64,000 nt of DNA from Drosophila pseudoobscura (lineage: Eukaryota > Arthropoda > Insecta > Diptera > Drosophilidae): the NCBI RefSeq assembly GCF_009870125.1, contig NC_046681.1, positions 7,515,001-7,579,000 on the forward strand. The letters run 5' to 3'. Of the stretch, positions 58,881 to 64,000 are shown piece after piece; the stretch's first letter is position 1; every line of letters starts with the position of its first letter. The notes below the pieces were generated by a model that saw nothing but the letters and a program-made list of their open reading frames with translations, did not search any database and was not told where the DNA came from. The position numbers and the translations under genes are program-made.

Positions 58881-61800
58881 CATAAATTATAACTTTTTTT
58901 CGTTCATTTGTCTTGTATTTAATTTTCACAAGGGTTGACCAATTTTCTCTTCTTTCGCTTTTATTTAAGACACGCACAGAACCTCGCTCTTTCGAGGCTC
59001 AAACTCCTCGCCTTTCGATTACTCGATCCTCTCTTCTATTCGATTATTGCCTCTTCTCTATGTTAATGGTACTCCCGTTTATGCCTTTTCCTACATTTAT
59101 TTGAAGTGATTTTCCGTATTAATCCATCCCCATCCTTCAGAAACCCCTGGTTACGCCCTGGCAAAGCTGGGACCTTCTCTACCTTCATTCCTTTGACTGT
59201 TCCTCACCGATTTGTGGCATATTTTGCCTTAGTTTATCCTTTGTTCCTGCCTCTAAATTGATTTTGGCACAAAGCGAAGCCTCAAAGGCCGTCATTAGCC
59301 AACGTTTTGGGCAAATACATCTTCCCCGATTGCCATTTGCCGCTTGTTTGTTCAACAAATTGCACAGAGGCATACAGCTGGTAGATTCAAAATCGAAAAT
59401 AAACATCAAAGCTTCCATCCGGGGTGGCAAATCAAAAGTGCAGCTAAAACTAAAACCAAAACCCAGGCGCCAAAGGAGGAGTTAATCCTTATCGACAATT
59501 TGACATTGGCAATTCTCGATGCTTTTGCTTTCGTCAGACGAAAACCATTAAGTTGTCACATGCCAGGACCCCGAGTGCCACAAAAAAATACACACACACA
59601 CACACACACACGGACGAGTATTGGATGCCCCACCAGGGGGTGGGTGGGGGGTGTGGGAGGGTCTGTGGGGGGGAGAGCAAGCCACAAGTGGTCATTCAGA
59701 CAAATGGCCAAATGGCGGGGGCCTCATGAATAATTCAGATTTTAAATTGCATTTATGCAAATGCGGATCCTCGCAGATTTTCGCCACTGGCTGTCGCACT
59801 GGCCATCGTCCCCCCCTCACCCCCCCTCGCCCCTTTGCTGCCCCCGCAATGCATTTGTGCCGAAAGCTGCGAGTTTTTCGCTAATGCACAATTTGTATGC
59901 GTCAACACTTTCATCAGAGCCAGAGGACAGGGGGCCAGGGGCCGGACTCCATTTTTATCAACGCAAATATCAAAAACCTTATTGATAAGCCTTCCCAGCC
60001 CCGATCCAGGCTCCAGGCCCCAGCCAAATGGAGGCCAAGTAAATCAGTGACCTGCAAGACATAAAATGCTCCTCCACCGACGATGGCCTGGTCCCTGGCC
60101 CCCCTGGTCCTCCTGGCCCTCCTGGCCCTCCTGGTCCTCCTGGTCCTCCTGGCCCTCCTGGCCCTCCTGGGCCACCTGTTTTGTGCCCAACTCTTTTGCA
60201 ATTTGTGTGCATCGCCAACTGCAGATGTTTTTGCCTCTCTCGAGGTCTCGCTCTCTCTCTCGGTCTCCGTCTCGCTCTGGAAACTTGCAGATTTATTGCC
60301 CAGAAACTTTTATTGCCTGCAGGAATATGTAGAGGCCAAGATAAAGGCGCAATCTGGAGCTTGTTTGGCGAGTGGAAACACTTTGCCATCTGCCATCCAA
60401 AAGTGTGTGAGATAATTGAAGTTCCTCCCCGGGAGGGGGGACAGGTGGACAGGGGACAGGGGGACCGGATGTGGCACTTGTCCAGGCAACAATTTGTCAC
60501 GATGTGTCTGTCCTTTTTCGATTCTTCGATTTTCTAAAATTTTTTAAGGTAACTTTGGCCCACACCTCCAAGACCCTCCTCGATCCTCGCAGTGCCTTTT
60601 ATTGCACTCATTTCTGGCTAATCCCCGAGGCAGAGCCATCGACTGTGTATCCTAGAGGTTGTTTAACCCACAAATCTCGCAATCAGAACTGGATTTCGAT
60701 TATCGCAAAGGCTGTTCTTAAAGGATGGCATGGCTGGGCCCTCAAAAGAATCAAATTCTGCCAAGAGGAAGATCCAGAGAGCCAACTCCTCCGCTTAGCC
60801 TGGCCTAGAGACTCTCCAAATGGCAGGATCTCTGCCTCTGATTGATGGCTTGATCGGGGCAGTGTCCGATCCAGAGATCCGCTCGAATTAAGCGCAAATA
60901 TTTATGCCAGAGAAACTCCTTTAACCCTTTAAAGCCCATAGTCCAGCTGTGGCTCAAAAAAGGCTCAAAATTTGTAGCTTTTCCTAAAGTAAAACTAAAT
61001 ATTTACCCCGGAAGTTCTCTAGCAGATCGGTGCCCATGTTTGCCGGAATATAGACTGCTATTATCCGATATTTCCCGGGTAGTCCTTGACACTCGATACC
61101 CCCGATAAGTAACACCTCTTTTATCTGTTGTCAGGGTCTTTAACAAGGACAAACAAACACGAAAAAAGCACCCCTTGAATGTCGGTTTACCTTGGCTATC
61201 CCCGGGGATCCCTGGGATCCCATTTTGGGACACTTTAATGGGGTCTCTCTCTTCGGGCGAAATCAATCTAATGGAAGTAATAGACCCTTCCGTCGACAAT
61301 AACTGGGCTCCTACCGAATGATGATAATCGGATTTGAAAATGAGAAGCGGCCCGGACTATCACACACCACAACACAACGAGAGGGTGCCAAGGGGGGCCA
61401 AGGGGGTGTCAAGGGTGTCCTTGCTTTCTTCTTCTTCCTCTTGAATGCCCGCCCCCCCCCCTGGTTTGGGGCCAATGTAAACACTCGACAGCCGCGTGGA
61501 AATGGACAGCCTTGGGGGGGGGAGGGGGGCCCATGGATGGGGGTGGCCATTGAAGGGAAATAGAATCGAAGCGATTCGATTTGATATTCATTTATGCGCC
61601 TCGGAGATAAGCACTAAATAAATAAATCCCCTTCGGTGGAGGACGGGGGGGAAAGGCGAGAAAATGACTGCAAAAATATGGCGAAAATCGAAGTCAATCG
61701 CCGGCGGGCGATTCATATGGAAATTATATGGCAGCTCCCCCGCCCCACCCCAAAGGCGAGGTCCTTAAACTGTAAATTGTTGAGGGCCTGCTTTAAATTA

Positions 61801-62870
61801 CAAAAACTGTCAATCGAATCGGGGAAAACAAGTCCTGGGCACAATCCAAGGACGGATGGATGGATGGATGGATGGATGGATCCCGGATGGGGCACATATG
61901 GCCGCTGTGGTGGTCTGTGGCAAGCAAAACATCATCGAATTGTTTTTCCAACATCATTTGCTTGGGAAAAATTTCCATTTTGTTGGATACACATTTCCGT
62001 GGGTTTACAGAAGGGATATGAACCACATCCGGCGTCCATAATTTCTAACAGCATTTCACTACTCATTGCATTTGACCAAACATCAGCCATCGCCCCCCTC
62101 TGCCCCTGCCCCTGCCCAAAAAGGAACCACCGTCGTCCTTGTCCTCCTGCTGACCGCAGGACCGAATGCCAGGGAAGGAGGAGGTATGGGGGGGGGAGGG
62201 TAGGCAGGGGGCTGACCAATTTCGGGGGGCACTGCTAAAAATTGTTCAAAATTTGCATTTTATATTAACGGAAACAGTTGTTGCCTTGAGCACACACATG
62301 TGCTCCCTGCTCCCCCCCCCCCCCTGCTACCCCCCCTCCTGTCTCCTGTCCGGCCTGTTACACAAAATTCTAAAACAAATTTGACGCGTTTATGCATGTA
62401 AATTAAACAAATTTGATTTTAAATATCTTGTGGCAGAGGCAAAGCCAGAGAACATGCCATATGCCGGGAGACCAGCATCATAAATAAAATAAATTCCACA
62501 AATTATGCCAGTCGAAAGGAAATCCCTCCGAGACAGGCCGGGATGAGAACGGACTTGGGCGAGAGCTCAAGTCACCGTATTCTATGCGGGCCTTGAACTT
62601 GCGGTCCATTAATGTTGGCCATATTGGAATGCGAACCGACGAAACCCCCAAGAGAGCCGACCACTTGTTACGCTCCATTGGAGCTGCCCAATCTGGACCT
62701 GGAATGAATCATGGCCTAAAGGGGGGGGGGGGGCCTAAAGGAGGGGAAATTTGGTTTTGGTAGGCTTTGCTTGGTTTTGGTTATTGATTAATTCAAGAGA
62801 ACGTTTTGGTAATTAATGGCAGGGCAGGTATGTTGTGGCCTAGATGTAAGAGGGAGTTGGGCAGGCAGGC
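58881..62870. other. Noncoding stretch, no gene seen
   Basis: Contains (CA)n at 59,589-59,610, a GGNCCTCCT repeat at 60,094-60,176, CTCTCTCTCGGTCTC at 60,247-60,275, a GGATG array at 61,853-61,880, C-runs near 62,311-62,323 and a G-run near 62,720-62,732. Reading frames are short and overlap on both strands. No RNA gene or exon could be supported. Confidence 0.45.
60094..60176 (+). repeat. 9-bp minisatellite GGNCCTCCT
   Basis: Nine consecutive GGN CCN CCN units, in one frame reading Gly-Pro-Pro nine times. The same frame is closed by a stop (TAA) about 70 bp upstream, with no acceptor that would rescue it. It is most likely a noncoding minisatellite. Confidence 0.75.
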
Positions 62871-63370
62871 CGAAGGAGCAGGGGCTAGCAACAGCAGAGT
62901 AAAAGCAGTAACAGCACAGCAACAGTAGATGAAGCGGAGTAACAGCAGACAAACGGCAGTGACAACAGATAGAGAGCAGTAACAGAGGAGTAGCGGCAGA
63001 TCCACAGCAGATTAACAGCAGAGCAACAGCAGAACAATAATAGCAACAGCAGATCGACAGCAGAGTAACAACAGATTAACAGCGATAAACAGCAGTAACA
63101 GCAGATCAGAGTAACAGCAGATCTACTACAGAGTAGCAGCAGATTAACAGCAGATCAATAACAGTAACAGCAGATCGGCAGCAATGCAGCAGCAGAATAA
63201 CAGCCGCTGAGAGTAAAAGCAGACAAAAAGAAGAGCAACAGCAGAACAATAAAGTTAACAGTAGATCGACAGCAGTGGAACAGCAGAGTAGCAGAAGTAA
63301 CAGAAGATCAACACTCTGATGCAACAGAAACAGCAGCTGAACAGCAGATTAAGAGAAATAACATATTGAG
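62870..63370. repeat. Degenerate AACAGCAGA array
   Basis: About 500 bp of imperfect units AACAGCAGA, ATCAACAGCAGAGT and similar. Unit length varies around 9-21 bp with many substitutions, so it is old. Minus-strand frames read Leu/Cys-rich strings (LLLLCC) and are artefacts. Confidence 0.85.
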
Positions 63371-64000
63371 ATTAACAGCAACAGAAGCTCGCCTTCTGCA
63401 GCAGAAAGAGAAGAAGAAGAACGGCAAAAGAAGTCGTAAAAAGCGAGTGTCGCAGCAGCCAGACGTAGCAGCAGATCTCAGCCCAGATAAGGCCGTCGCC
63501 TTAAAACCCTTTTGTTCTCCAAAAACAACAGACTACGGGGATAAAATATGAATAAACTATTTCTAAAGAATATTTTACATAGAAAAAGGAAAAGTGCAAA
63601 GATTTCTCTGTATAATTTCAGGCAGAATTTCTTGCTTTTGATACCGAATGAAATTTAAGGCGAAAGAAACTGCTTTGAAGGCATGGCAGCTCCCAGGAAG
63701 ATTTCCCAGAGATTACTCTTTAGATTTAATCGAATTCGAGGCAAAATTGAGCTCAAAGATTGCTGCTGCTGAAAATTTAGCTAAAAAGGACCTGTATATA
63801 ACCCCGCCTAAGGAAGCAAGGCCTTGCAACAGTTCTTCTTTGATCAACAAAACTCCACTTTGTGTGCCCCAAAAGTTGCAGCACACACTACAGTGTTTCT
63901 TTCTATTTAAACTATTTAATTTTCGTGCCGAAAATGGCCAGGCAAGTGGCAAGTGGCAGGAGGCAGGAGGCAGGAGGCAAGAGTGGAACAAAAACAAGTG
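63371..64000. other. Noncoding window end
   Basis: Directly after the CAG-like array a plus-strand frame without a start reads KNGKRSRKKRVSQQPDVAA and ends at 63,551; no domain is visible. The remainder to the window edge is ordinary sequence, ending in a CAGGAGG repeat near 63,956-63,980. Confidence 0.4.

Noticed and set aside
1..64000. CRISPR arrays, bacterial operons, ribosome binding sites, tRNA and rRNA genes
   Set aside because: The window is eukaryotic; the repeats seen are tandem or simple arrays, and no cloverleaf or rRNA-like sequence was noticed by eye. A covariance-model scan would be decisive.

Overview
This window looks like nuclear DNA of a Drosophila species, most likely of the obscura group. 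Introns are 50-110 bp, microsatellites and long C/G homopolymer runs are dense, and dispersed noncoding repeats of a Drosophila type begin TTATACCCGATACT. The genes recognised are fly genes. An Or23a orthologue together with a Gr23a-type gustatory receptor (alternative first exons sharing a C-terminus) suggests a segment of Muller element B corresponding to D. melanogaster polytene region 23A. Species and synteny are inferences; no search was run.

Layout. 1-8.9 kb is noncoding, with a GC-rich block at 2.2-2.5 kb and a three-copy ~140 bp tandem repeat at 7.3-7.7 kb. 8.9-11.1 kb (-) holds the Gr23a-type gene with two alternative first exons, followed upstream by what looks like a decayed chemoreceptor (11.2-11.8 kb). 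12.9-15.2 kb holds dispersed repeats. 17.1-20.7 kb (-) holds the most unusual gene: a TBP-fold protein whose N-terminal half is encoded by a tandem array of 17 small in-frame exons. 27.2-29.2 kb (-) holds a divergent proteasome beta4-type subunit and Or23a, about 100 bp apart. 31.6-35.8 kb holds a three-exon gene (+) for a ~1,000-residue basic, Cys/Ser-rich protein, tail to tail with a one-exon gene (-) joining a 12-bp-repeat-encoded charged helix to an alpha-crystallin-like domain. 35.8-64 kb has no gene I can call confidently. It contains many simple-sequence arrays of different motifs (11-bp minisatellite, AT-rich, CT-rich, CAG-like), several with short coding-like stretches beside them.

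How the genes work together. Gr23a and Or23a are chemosensory receptors. The beta4-like, TBP-like, Cys-rich and alpha-crystallin-like genes resemble rapidly evolving duplicates of housekeeping factors, a class often expressed in testis; that expression is inference. A recurring theme is local tandem amplification, seen in exons, inside coding sequence and in noncoding DNA.
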